A DNA stretch of 64,000 nt from Eurosta solidaginis (taxonomy: Eukaryota; Arthropoda; Insecta; Diptera; Tephritidae), in contig NC_090319.1 in NCBI RefSeq assembly GCF_040869045.1, positions 236,461,832 through 236,525,831 on the forward strand, written 5' to 3'. Shown here one piece after another: positions 23,401-33,775 of this stretch (position 1 is the first letter of the stretch; the number at the start of each line of letters is the position of its first letter). The position numbers and the translations under genes were made by a program. Under the pieces are notes generated by a model. The model saw nothing but the letters and a program-made list of their open reading frames with translations. It searched no databases and was not told the DNA's origin.

Positions 23401-24040
23401 CCTATGGCATATTGCTCGATTTGACTTAAATTAAAGAGATTAATTTTATTGAACTTAAATATCTGTATATTAAATATTAGTCATTATTGCTATTATTAAT
23501 TATGTTTCTTTGGTTATAAAGGACCTGCATAATCAGAGCATTCCTTAAACCTTCCTATACTATCCTTTTTATTATTATTATAATTTGTAATTTTTATTTT
23601 CATTCGTTTAACTGATTAATTTTTAGAAGAGAAAAAACTTCTTTCTTCCCTCTTTCTGGCTTTTTTGTTTCTTTGTTTTTTTAAAAATCTGCCTACTTTG
23701 TTTTTTTTTTCTTTTTTTTTATTGAACCTTAATATGGCTTTTATGCACCGACTTTCCCGACTGAGTTATAACTGTATTTCCCTTGTCCTCAAGTACTACT
23801 TCCTTCCTGTAACGGGGTGATAATTTATTTCCTATTCTCTTGTTTAATTTTACATAAATCACGTCATTCTTTTCTTATTGTGGGCCTCTAAATCCCTTCC
23901 TCTTTTAATTTTCAAGTTTTGTATATTTTCGTCTTTGTCCAGGTCGACTGGGTGCGGGCCAACTGTCCGTCCAAAAATAATTCTATAGGCTTTCGTTTAG
24001 TAGTGGAATGAACTGAGAAATTGTATTTGTTTAGGGATCT
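23400..24040. other. Provirus pol-env junction, A+T/T-rich
   Basis: Belongs to the provirus. Contains homopolymer T runs near 23,700 and no further domain that I recognise; likely the degenerate end of integrase and the start of env. Confidence 0.5.
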
Positions 24041-24041
24041 A

Positions 24042-26222
24042 TCAAGGAGATAGCGGAAATCGCAATAATTCCGACAAGGTGGAGTGGAATCGCTCTATCT
24101 GTCCATTCACTGTGCTTTTATATGGTGGGGTTCTGAATATTTCTATTCCGAATCGATTATGCAGCATGAAGGTTATGGGAGCAAAATTCAATGATTTTTC
24201 ATTATCTATCACAATGTTTTCGGGAAATCCAAATATCTCTAACAAATCTCTTAAAGGGGTTTTTATATCTTCGGATGATCTGGACTTTACAATATTTGCT
24301 TGGGCGTATTTTGAGAATTTGTCTATTGCTGTTAACACTATTTTATTGCTGGTATAATACAGGTCTACGTTAACAATATGTCCTGGATAATTGGGGGTTG
24401 GAGTGGCTTTTATAATGGGGTTTACTGGGTGTCGCTCATACTTATTTGCAAGGCAAATCCTACACTGTTTTGCAATTTTTTTTATTTTCGCGTTCATCTG
24501 GGGAAAATAACACCTCTCCAAAAGTTAAACTTTATTTTCTGTTGGGTTGCGATGAGCTCTGTTGTGTTCGCAGATAATTTCTCTTTCCTGTTCAGATCCG
24601 GTAAGGATATCCTCCATAAAATTTCGCGTTTCCTGTTTCTATTGAAGTGGGTTTGGTAAATGGTATGGATTCTTCCTAATATACTGTCTTCTGTCTTTAT
24701 GCAATTTGTAACAGAGGGATTCAAATATCTTTTTAATAAAGTAATAATACTATCTTCCGTGAATTCTCTCTCCACTATAGTGTGCCTATTATAGGTTGGG
24801 GAAATTATTTGAAACTGGTATGAGGAGGTTTCACCTGTGGAAATGAAAAGTTGGTTCTTGAATGCATTGATGGGTGCGTCTCTATAGGGTATCAACGTTT
24901 GAACCGAGTTGTCGTCACTATGTCGGGGTGCTGTTAAGGAATTTATCTGTTCTTGTTGCAGTGGTCTAGATAGTCCGTCCGCAGCTACGTTCATTTTTCC
25001 AGGTTTGTAATTTAATTCGTAATTGTATTCCTCAATTATAGCTTTCCAGCGTTTAGAGCATAAGTTAAGGGTTGGTGGTCTGTGAAAATTCTGACTTTTG
25101 CCGAACCGTAAAGACAGTTACGCAGAGATTTCAATGCCCATATGATGGCAAGCATTTCCTTCTCGTTGGCTGCGTAATTTTCTTCTGTTTTTGAAAGGGT
25201 CCTGGATATGAATGTAATGGGTCTATCTTCTAATCTAATTGGAGGCATCGGTTGTCAGCTCAAAGTCTGTGCTCAAGTTGGGATAGGTCAGCCTTACTTC
25301 TCCTGAGACAAGAACATTTTTAAGTTTTGTAAACGCGGCCATTGCGTCCTCATCAAGGATGATCTGTTTTTTTGCCAATTGATTTTTGGACACGCGTCCC
25401 TCCTCCCCTCTTAGAAGGGCTGTAAGGGGTTTAGCTAGCTTCGCATAATCTTTAACGAAGCGGCGGTAATAACCAGACAGACCCAAAAAGGATCTGAGCT
25501 CTTTGAGGTTCCGTGGAACTGAGAAATTTTGAGTAGCTTCTATTTTCGAAGGATTTGTTTTGATTCCTTCCGGCGTTACAATGAATTCCAGAAATTCGAC
25601 CTCCTTTTGAAAGAACTTGTACCTTCATGTTCGCATCTTCGAGTGTGCCGAAAATACTTTTTAAGTGGGCTATGTGATCTGCATCAGTATTGCTGAATTT
25701 TATGATATCGTATGTGTAAACGTAGCAGCAATGTCCTATGTAGTTTCGTAAAATGTCGTCCAGCGTTCTCTGAAAAATTGAAAGGGCATTCTTTAAGCCA
25801 AATGGTAGCCTGGTGAACTCATACTTCCCGTTATTTAGGGAGACAGCGGTCTTTTCTATATCTGAATTTTTTAAAGGAATATGGTGAAAGCCGCTCTTCA
25901 GGTCAATGACCGAGAAAAGTTTATTGCTCCCTATTTGGGAAAGGACCTCGCCAATTTCGGAAATTGGGTAACGGTCTGCTATTGTTACAGAGTTCAAATT
26001 CCGATAATCTATAACTAGTCTGTATTGTTTGTTGCCCAGGGGATCTAGTGTTTTATCCACTATCCAGACAGGTGAATTATAGGGTGATCGTGATGGCCTT
26101 ATGATGCCGTCTTCCAGAAGTTTATTAATTTGTCTTTCGACCTCTGATTTTAGGGACATTGGGTATGGGTAACATCGCGAGTAGACAGGGTTGTCGGTCG
26201 TCGTCCTAATTTCCGCATCCAC
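24042..26222 (-). pseudogene. Pol of the errantivirus-type provirus: RT, RNase H, integrase (broken)
   Basis: RT (25,452-26,222) has VIDYRNLNSVT and FSVIDLKSGFHHIPL. Where the catalytic dyad is expected the text is VYTYDII, so the first of the two aspartates appears lost. RNase H follows in other frames (FELTTDASN; MLAIIWALKSLRNCLYG; FTDHQPLTYAL). Integrase (24,042-24,650) has CRICLANKYERHP, NVDLYYTS, VIDNEKSLNF and NGQIERFHS. Reading frame changes separate these domains at about 25,470, 25,240, 25,000 and 24,510. The copy is dead. Confidence 0.85.
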
Positions 26223-26466
26223 TACAGTGGAAAATTTTGAGTGCTGGTTACAAAGATTATGAAGCTTTTCCTATTGTTCTTCTGTTAGGTGCTCAGTTTT
26301 TATTTCCAAATTATTTACCGATCTTGATAACATTTGCTTAATTTTGATGAAAATGAAAAAAATGAACGTCGCAAAACTCTTCGCCTTCATTTCGTTGTCA
26401 TGTGCGTACCGCGAATAATCCTTATAGTAGTCTTCCCAGGATTGTATTTCTTCTGCGTCCAGTTCG

Positions 26467-27712
26467 TCAGTTTCGTGTCCGTATGTACCTGTATTGTTGT
26501 TCTTCGGCTACGGCAGCGTCAGGTGATGGTTCTATGTGCTCTATAATTTGAAGTTTAGGAGCAGCATTTCTATTGAATTGCCCTGTGTGCGCCGGGGGTG
26601 GTCGTTTCGACGCTACGTTGCTGTATCCTGGCCTGTTCATGTAATTGATGTTTCTTGTTCGCATCGATTGGTCCACGTTCATAGGTGTGGGTGGTTTTGG
26701 TTGTAATGGCCTTGGCGGTGGATTACCGTAATGCATGGGCCCTTGGGTATTCGGTGTATTTGAGTACTGTAGATGTGGACGTTGATATTGTTGGTATTGG
26801 AGTTGCTGATACTGATGTTGAAGTTGATGGTATTGAGGTTGCTGGGGAAATCGGGTAAATGGAGACATTGATTGGGGGAAATGCGCAAAGGTGCGGGTAA
26901 AATGGTTGATTGGATTGTTTCCTCGGTGGGAGTGCAGGCTTTTGTTGGTATGTGCCAAATGATGCTGCAGGTAGCATTGGTGTTCTGGGTAAATTGTACT
27001 GTCTGTTAGCGTGAACAGCTCTGAAGTTCTGGTTTTCCAGTTTAATGCATAAATGTAAGGCTTCGAACAAATCACGAGGCTCTTTCATGCCGAGGAGTCT
27101 GGACACGTCAGCCGATAGTCCTGGAACAAAGGTATCTAATGCCTTGTCACGGTATGTAAGCGTGGGGACACGCATGGCTTCCCCGCCAACATCCATGCAT
27201 GATACCTTGTTGAGTATCAGCGAAAGGTGGGAATACACCTCCGCGTTGAATTCCTGTACCGATTTCCTGCCTTGGACCAAACAAGTCATATGGCATAGTG
27301 TGCTGTGAGGCACTGGGAAATTACTTTCCAATTTAAGGGGGTGTTGTAGGATTCGAGTGCAGCGTCTGTACTGCCTCCAATCTTGTTGCGAATTACGCTT
27401 AGAATGACAAAGAACTTGGGTGAACCTATGCTTGGTTCATAAATCTTTAGAATTCCCTCTACAATTTTTTCCAGCTACCGAATTCCGCTGGGTTGCCACC
27501 GAACTCGCGCAGGGATCTCACGACGTCGGGCACTTTGTCCATGTAGGAGAGGTTACTTCGAAATTGTTCGTCAATTAGTTTTTCAGGGAGGCATTCACCG
27601 ATTGGGGAATGCCAGCTGGTTGCCACTGAGGTTGTGGTTGTACTGGTTCCCCTGCTGGAGGTGCACCTGCATTACCCAACAAAGGTGGTCGTAGCACATT
27701 ATTTCGCGCCAT
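26467..27712 (-). pseudogene. Gag of the errantivirus-type provirus (broken)
   Basis: The likely start codon is at 27,710-27,712 (MARNNVLRPP). Capsid-like text (CHMTCLVQGRKSVQEF, ALDTFVPGL, KEPRDLFEALHLC) lies at 26,900-27,330, followed by a Gln/Pro/Asn-rich tail (26,480-26,900). Frame changes occur near 27,050-26,900 and near 27,500. The role is virion or particle assembly and RNA packaging. No CCHC knuckle was seen, as usual for errantiviruses. Confidence 0.75.
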
Positions 27713-28207
27713 TCTTGCTCTAAGTTATTAAGGTATTTTCTTTTTCCTTAACTTAACAATCTCTGGAGGGTCCCTTTTCAGGTGAATTGCAGAGTTGGAT
27801 TTGTGTTATTTTTAATTGTCAATTTAATTTATGAGCTGTTCAAGCTCTTTATTATTCAATGTAATTAGAGAAAAAAAAATCTGAAATGCAAATGTTAATA
27901 ACCTATTTGTAATATCTCCTTTAAACTCTTAATTTTATACAGGTATAAATACTTAGTTTTCTTTTTTTAATAATTTTACTTAATATTCTTACGATAAGAC
28001 AGCAAGCATGGATTTTCGATTTCTTCCTCTTTTCCTTCCGGGTACTAAGGATCGGCTATTCCACTTGAATTACGCTCGCTTGCTACCCTTCCTCAAGCAT
28101 GGGTAAGGGGTGATTTCTTGGTCCTTGGTCCGATGGTAACGGCGAGCCTCTTTGGATCGACTTATGCACTTTTTACTTCGCGACTAGAGCCTTCGACGTT
28201 GGGCGCC

Positions 28208-28546
28208 AGTTAATTTAGACCGAACTAAATTATTAAAAAAAATATTTTTTTTCTACGGCAGGAAGCCGTGTGATTTTTATTTAATGTCAAAAATAGAACT
28301 GAATTACAATTTTGAAAGATACTTAATTATATACCCTGATCTTCGCTGTCGCGTCACTGCTTGGTGAATATTTGTTGTTGCGCCGCAGCTCAGAAAATAT
28401 GGCCTTGATTACAGATATCTGGTATCTAGACATGCAGTCAGCACTTTTGGCGACTGCGCGTGAAGAATTACAATATTTGTATCTGGATACTTTGTACCAG
28501 CGTGAGAGAATGAATTTCTGGTTCTAAAATATTTGTTATGTTAACT
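28208..28546 (-). repeat. 5' LTR of the errantivirus-type provirus
   Basis: 339 bp, same ends. It should hold the promoter and transcription start; I could not place a TATA box with confidence. Confidence 0.9.
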
Positions 28547-29230
28547 TATATTTGTATGTTTGTATAGTTGAACGATCTCGGGAACGGCTCAACCGATTTA
28601 AATGAAATTTTGGCACAAAGGTAATGTATCACCTTCTTAGACTTTCGACCTAGGTGTTGCCACTCAGAAAGTTTCACAAGGTTCCCACCTATTCGAAATA
28701 AAAAAAAAATGCATGAGGTATGCCGATATGGGTATCAAACGAAACGTATTTCACCCCACATTACAATAGGGACATTTTTGAGTAGGGTTGCCATTTGTAA
28801 ATTTGTATATTTGTTTATTTGTATCTTTGTATATCCGAACGACTTAGGGTACGGCTCAACCGATTTAAATGAAATTTTGGCACAAAGGTAATGTATCACC
28901 TTCTAAGACTTTCTACCTAGGTGTTGCCACTAAGAATGTTTCACAAGGTTGCCACCTATTCAAAATTAAAAAACAATTGCATGAGATATGCCGATAAGGG
29001 TATCAAACGAAATGTATTTCACTCCGCATTACAATAGCGACATTTTTGAGTAGGGCTGCCATTTAGGGTTGGGGTAGTTAGACGAAATAGTACTCTACTT
29101 ACTCATATTCTATTAAAGCTTCAACGGAGAACATTAAAGTTAAAAATCTTCGTAAAAAAAACTTACACATGATTCGCCTTAGTTTTCTTAATAGTAGAAT
29201 GTACGCAGCATTTGGAGGATTTGCGTCAAT

Positions 29231-29518
29231 GTGCGTCCATACGCAGGGCCACTGAAAATATCGAAGAGATACCAACGGCTTGAGGATCAGCGGCAGCGCA
29301 TATTAGAAAAAATAAATTCCGAAAGTGATGAGCAGCGTACACAGCGATTGCAGATATTGCGACAGCGTGCGTATCAGCGCAGGGCCAACGAATGTATCGA
29401 GGACCGAGAACAACGAATTGAGGGTCATTGGCAGCGTACATCAGAAAGAGTCAATTTCGAAACTGGTGAGCAGCGCACACAACGTTTGGAGCAAAATATA
29501 CAAGAATTGCTCTTTTAA
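29231..29518 (+). CDS. Arg/Glu/Gln-rich short ORF inside the Helitron-like repeat
   Basis: 95 codons with repeated EQRTQRLQ-type heptads (RTQRLQILRQRAYQRRANEC, EQRTQRLEQNIQELLF). Such charged repeats occur upstream of helicase-type proteins in some arthropod Helitrons, from memory of the family style. It is probably a remnant of a longer protein and may not be expressed. No helicase or Rep motif is present nearby. Confidence 0.35.
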   Translation: MRPYAGPLKISKRYQRLEDQRQRILEKINSESDEQRTQRLQILRQRAYQRRANECIEDREQRIEGHWQRTSERVNFETGEQRTQRLEQNIQELLF

Positions 29519-29646
29519 AGTTATAAGATAATATATGTACATATAAAAAAGTAGAGTTTGATTAATGATGACACGTAGAACAAAGTATGTTATGCGGCAT
29601 ACTCGAAGATTACCGAGCAAAGCTCGGTCGCCCAGTTATTGTATCT

Positions 29647-29983
29647 TCAATACAACAATTTCCTTAAAGAGATCAACACCGTCAATTTCTGAATTACCAC
29701 TTGAATCATCTTTTAGCTTGAGATTAAAATATTTACAGTGTTTCATTAGCTCATCATTGGAGTAATTAAATAAATTAAATTATATAAAAAAGCCAAATAC
29801 GTCAGTAAACGTTTGTAACTCCTCGAATCTTTCCTTTACAGAAGTTATTGCTTGATCTAAGATTCTAAAAAAAAACTACTTTATATTAAATTTTGGGGTA
29901 CATGATTACTTCATCATTCTGCTCATATTGAAATTGAGTTGGTTTTTTTTCTTGGGCAAATGTTATTTATTGGTGGAAAATAT
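29647..29983 (-). pseudogene. hAT transposase, middle piece
   Basis: Minus-strand text reads DQAITSVKERFEELQTFTDV, then FGFLYNLI, YSNDELMKHCKYFNLKLKDD and GVDLFKEIVVLK. This is the region between catalytic core and dimerisation domain in this hAT group. It begins directly next to the ATAT target duplication (29,980-29,983) of the LTR element and ends at the hairpin end of the Helitron-like repeat. Confidence 0.75.
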
Positions 29984-30686
29984 TGTAACGAATTTGCTGC
30001 AAATCCTCTTATTTGCAATCCTCTGCTAAGTTCGAATCACTAAACTGTTGAATAAATAACTCCAATATTGAAGAATGGAAAAATGGCCTTTATTAAAGTA
30101 CTTCACAATAACACTCATACTTTGCTACTCGCTGGCTTAATAACCAAACTGATTGATAACTCAAATTAAACTCTACTATTGGCCGCCAGATCGCGTGCTT
30201 AATCAATAACTGATTGAGTGCTCAACTCAAACTGAATTACTTCTTACTCGCCTGCCCCGCTTTTATAGTTTACGCTGCATACTTCTAGGCTCTTCGATTT
30301 CCAGAAGTTACTAGTTAGTTTCGGCTACAAAATCGCCAGCCACAACTACGTGTACAAATTATTGCTCTCTCTTGTGACAACTCAGATAAGATATATGCAT
30401 GTGTTTGTGCATTGCCGCTCCGATACTCGTATACGTACATATGTGTAGACGCAATTATTTATTCGTTTATGTAGATACATAATGATTGAATTATTGATGT
30501 GAATGTTTGTAGTTTACAGTTTCTAGCGCATACATAGGCGTATAAGTAAATGCATCTGTGTGTGACATCTTTCGGCTGCCTTATATATGTGTATACATGA
30601 TTTGATTATTGACGTAAATACTGCTTATCGTGGCCTTGGCATCGCCTTAGTGATGGTATAACTTAGTGATGTTAATATCCGTGACA
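29984..30686 (-). repeat. 3' LTR of the SAP-Gag element
   Basis: 703 bp. Differences from the 5' LTR include CTTTTATAG for CTTTTTTAG and GTGTACAAA for GTGCACAAA. Confidence 0.95.
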
Positions 30687-30697
30687 CTGCCCTCCAC

Positions 30698-33004
30698 TTA
30701 AGTCTGATCGTCCCGATCAGACAAATCTCCCGATCTAAACGTTGCCAGCCTTTCCAAATGCCCTACTCTTCTACTCCGTGGTTTCTCAATGCTTTGTATG
30801 TGGTAGATGGTATCACTGATCTTCTTCACAACCTTGTACGGGCCTTCCCAACTGCACCGAAATTTGGATGGAACACCTTTCCGTCGGTGAGGGTTGTATA
30901 ACAGTACCAAATCTCCCGCCAAGAAACCTTTCGAATTATTGTTCTCATGGTACCTGTGTTTCATCGTACCACTCAATACCTTGGTTCGTTCCTTCACACT
31001 CTGTTGTTTGGCCAATGAACTACTTCGTAGAGCTTGCGGTTGACGGATTGGCTTCGCATAATCAGTATCGTTCCCATATTTCACAACAGTAGTGTGCCTT
31101 GGCTTGAAATAACCCTTGCATTCTTTCTTCGTTTTAGTACGTCCGTTAGGGCTTTTCAATGCCAGTGTTTCTCTCACAGGTACCTTCGGTTTTGATTTGT
31201 TTGGCCCACTTGTTCCATCAACCTTTACCTTTGAATTTCGTGGCCTTCGTCGAGTCTTCTCCACCAGTACCCGATTACTGCTGAACCCTTTTTCCAAACT
31301 AAAGTAAAGTGGCACATCTTGGTTCTCATAACGCATCACCCTTCTCTGCATATCGATCTTGATGTCATGGTCAACCAAGAAATCCACTCCCAATATAACT
31401 TCATCAACAATCTCCGCCACAACAAATTTGTGTAGAACCATGACCTTCCCAATCAATACTTCACATATCACTTCTCCCTGAACTTGGTTATACTCGCCAG
31501 TGACCGTACGCAACTTTGCTCCAGGTAACGGTTTTATTCTCCTGTTGACCAAGTCAGATCGGATCAAGGAATGATATGCGCCCGTATCTACAGTCAGTAC
31601 ACGCTCTTTACCATCCACATTCCCTCTGACGGTAAGACTGCTTGATTTCCTACCAATTTGCAACACATATATCACAGGGCATTCAATAGCTGGATCTAGC
31701 TCTCTATCTCTTACTCGCTCTTGCTCATCTCCTCCAGCTTTGCGTTTATGGCCACCCACATTGTTGGAACTATTAGGACCAAGATCGCAATTACGTGCAA
31801 TGTGACCTGGGTTGCCGCACTTGAAACATTTAATAACTCCGGAATTCTTCTGTTGAGATCCCTTCAGTGCTTCCAAAATTGTTTCTACCCACTCTGGCTT
31901 TTCCACTTCCACTCGATGAGCTTTGTACGCTGGCTTACTCAAAAGTGAGGCTGTTTCCTGAGTCAGTGCATGCGATACCGTTTCAGCAAACGTTAGTTTT
32001 GGATTCGCATATGTAGCCCGCTTCGTTTCCACATCTCGTATGCCATTTATGAAGCTCTGGATTTTTACCCTTTCAGTGTATTCCACGGGTGCGTCCGCAT
32101 TTACAAGATGAGCCAATCTTTCAATATCTGAAACAAACTCCTGCAATGTCTCATTTGCTTTTTGGTAGCGGTTTTGCAACTCAATTTGGAATATCTGTTT
32201 CCTATGCTCATTTCCGTATCGCCGTTCTACAGCAGCCATCAATGCGTCATAACTGTTCCGTTCGTACTCTGGAATAGTCTGTAAGATTTCGGCAGCTGGT
32301 CCTTTCAATGCCACGAAGAGTGCGGCAACTTTATCTTCCACAATCCAGTTGTTCACTGCTGCGGTCTTCTCAAACTGTAGCTTAAAGACCTGGAAAGGAA
32401 CAGAACCGTCAAAGGATGGTGTTTTTACCTTTGGATTACTCGCTGAAACTGCTGGACGATTTAATTGTAACTGCTCCATACGACCCTTCAAATCATCGAC
32501 TTCTGCCTGAAATTGAGCGATTTTTGCATCCTGCGCTTCCAGCTTTGATGTTACCCTTGCTTCCTGTGCTTCTAACTGTGAAGACATTTGTGCCACCTGC
32601 AATGATAAGCGCTCCTCTTGTTCTTCCATCTTTGATGTTATCTGTGTCGACTGCGATTCCAGCTGAGATGACATTTGAGATGTTATTTCTGTCTTTTGCG
32701 ATTCCAGTTGGGATGCCAATTGTGACGACATGTTGTTAGATATTTGTGATGACATTTCGGATATTTGTGCCGATATTGCAGCCAACATCATGTTCAGGTC
32801 TGTGTTCGCCATTGTCTGCGGTGTTTCATTTTTCTCTTCAATTTTTGCTGTTGTCTCGTCCTCATCAGGATAAAAGACATAGTCGTCCACATCAATTCCT
32901 TCTGCTTCCATTGCCTCTCGTAGCCGTGCCTGAAGTTCGAGTTTAACGCCGCTTGTATTCAATCCACGGCTCTCCAACTCCTTCTTTAGTTGCTGGATCT
33001 TCAA
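30698..33004 (-). CDS. SAP-Gag-protease protein fused to an integrase C-terminal tail
   Basis: 768 codons without interruption. Residues 1-36 form a SAP-like DNA-binding motif (QLKKELESRGLNTSGVK). Residues 75-185 are a coiled coil of SSQLESQ-type repeats. Residues 195-375 are a retroviral-type Gag region, residues 393-406 the CCHC knuckle CFKCGNPGHIARNC, and residues 473-475 the protease DTG with a later VILGVDFL block (about 536-543). From about 680 to 755 the text matches the integrase C-terminal GPY/F module (WEGPYKVV). The reverse transcriptase, RNase H and integrase core expected between 580 and 680 are absent, yet the frame is open. It most likely makes Gag and protease that can package its own RNA. 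Codons appear unbroken by decay, unlike the neighbours. Confidence 0.85.
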   Translation of the reverse strand: MKIQQLKKELESRGLNTSGVKLELQARLREAMEAEGIDVDDYVFYPDEDETTAKIEEKNETPQTMANTDLNMMLAAISAQISEMSSQISNNMSSQLASQLESQKTEITSQMSSQLESQSTQITSKMEEQEERLSLQVAQMSSQLEAQEARVTSKLEAQDAKIAQFQAEVDDLKGRMEQLQLNRPAVSASNPKVKTPSFDGSVPFQVFKLQFEKTAAVNNWIVEDKVAALFVALKGPAAEILQTIPEYERNSYDALMAAVERRYGNEHRKQIFQIELQNRYQKANETLQEFVSDIERLAHLVNADAPVEYTERVKIQSFINGIRDVETKRATYANPKLTFAETVSHALTQETASLLSKPAYKAHRVEVEKPEWVETILEALKGSQQKNSGVIKCFKCGNPGHIARNCDLGPNSSNNVGGHKRKAGGDEQERVRDRELDPAIECPVIYVLQIGRKSSSLTVRGNVDGKERVLTVDTGAYHSLIRSDLVNRRIKPLPGAKLRTVTGEYNQVQGEVICEVLIGKVMVLHKFVVAEIVDEVILGVDFLVDHDIKIDMQRRVMRYENQDVPLYFSLEKGFSSNRVLVEKTRRRPRNSKVKVDGTSGPNKSKPKVPVRETLALKSPNGRTKTKKECKGYFKPRHTTVVKYGNDTDYAKPIRQPQALRSSSLAKQQSVKERTKVLSGTMKHRYHENNNSKGFLAGDLVLLYNPHRRKGVPSKFRCSWEGPYKVVKKISDTIYHIQSIEKPRSRRVGHLERLATFRSGDLSDRDDQT

Positions 33005-33072
33005 TTCACTGAACTTTCCATGTCCTTGTTGTCCTCTGGAATTTATTCAACAATTCCTCTTCTGACACCAAT

Positions 33073-33775
33073 TGTAACGAATTTGCTGCAAATCCTCTTA
33101 TTTGCAATCCTCTGCTAAGTTCGAATCACTAAACTGTTGAATAAATAACTCCAATATTGAAGAATGGAAAAATGGCCTTTATTAAAGTACTTCACAATAA
33201 CACTTATACTTTGCTACTCGCTGGCTTAATAACCAAACTGATTGATAACTCAAATTAAACTCTACTATTGGCCGCCAGATCGCGTGCTTAATCAATAACT
33301 GATTGAGTGCTCAACTCAAACTGAATTACTTCTTACTCGCCTGCCCCGCTTTTTTAGTTTACGCTGCATACTTCTAGGCTCTTCGATTTCCAGAAGTTAC
33401 TAGTTAGTTTCGGCTACAAAATCGCCAGCCACAACTACGTGCACAAATTATTGCTCTCTCTTGTGACAACTCAGATAAGATATATGCATGTGTTTGTGCA
33501 TTGCCGCTCCGATACTCGTATACGTACATATGTGTAGACGCAATTATTTATTCGTTTATGTAGATACATAATGATTGAATTATTGATGTGAATGTTTGTA
33601 GTTTACAGTCTCTCGCGCATACATAGGCGTATAAGTAAATGCATCTGTGTGTGACATCTTTCGGCTGATTTATATATGTGTATACATGATTTGATTATTG
33701 ACGTAAATACTGCTTATCGTGGCCTTGGCATCGCCTTGGTGATGGTATAACTTAGTGATGTTAATATCCGTGACA
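33073..33775 (-). repeat. 5' LTR of the SAP-Gag element
   Basis: 703 bp, same boundaries, no internal indel relative to its partner. The transcription start was not located. Confidence 0.95.

Larger units (their letters stand above)
21478..28546 (-). mobile_element. Gypsy/errantivirus-type endogenous provirus with env
   Basis: LTRs at 21,478-21,813 and 28,208-28,546 begin AGTTAA and end TTAACT and are flanked by the 4-bp duplication TATA (21,474-21,477 and 28,547-28,550). A primer-binding site complementary to tRNA-Lys (TGGCGCCCAACG on the minus strand) adjoins the 5' LTR at 28,200-28,208. A purine tract (AAGGAGGGAG) adjoins the 3' LTR at 21,814-21,823. Order on the minus strand is gag, pol, env. 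All three genes carry breaks, so this copy is inactive. Confidence 0.9.
21213..29646. mobile_element. Helitron/Helentron-like repeat, interrupted by the provirus
   Basis: Composed of 21,213-21,477 and 28,551-29,646. A roughly 250-bp unit (GGAACGGCTCAACCG, then CAAGGTTGCCACCTATTCGA, then GGGACATTTTTGAGTAGGG) occurs three times: 21,225-21,477, 28,545-28,795 and 28,800-29,065. Near the other end is the hairpin ACCGAGCAAAGCTCGGT (about 29,608-29,625) about 15 bp before the junction with hAT sequence. Terminal hairpin plus no clear target duplication fits a Helitron-type element; the class is inference. Confidence 0.55.
29984..33775 (-). mobile_element. Non-autonomous LTR retrotransposon (SAP-Gag type) with nearly identical LTRs
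   Basis: LTRs of 703 bp at 29,984-30,686 and 33,073-33,775, ends TGT/ACA, flanked by the 4-bp duplication ATAT (29,980-29,983; 33,776-33,779). By eye they differ at about 8 sites, so the insertion is young. On the minus strand the 5' LTR is followed after 2 bases by TGGTGTCAGAAG, matching a primer-binding site for tRNA-Leu. A purine-rich tract (AAGTGGAGGGCAG) precedes the 3' LTR. One intact ORF lies between them. Reverse transcriptase and integrase core are missing, so mobilisation would need helper proteins. Confidence 0.9.

Noticed and set aside
23564..23730. Polypyrimidine-rich stretch as a regulatory region
   Set aside because: Lies in the degenerate pol-env part of the provirus; simple T-rich decay is enough to explain it.
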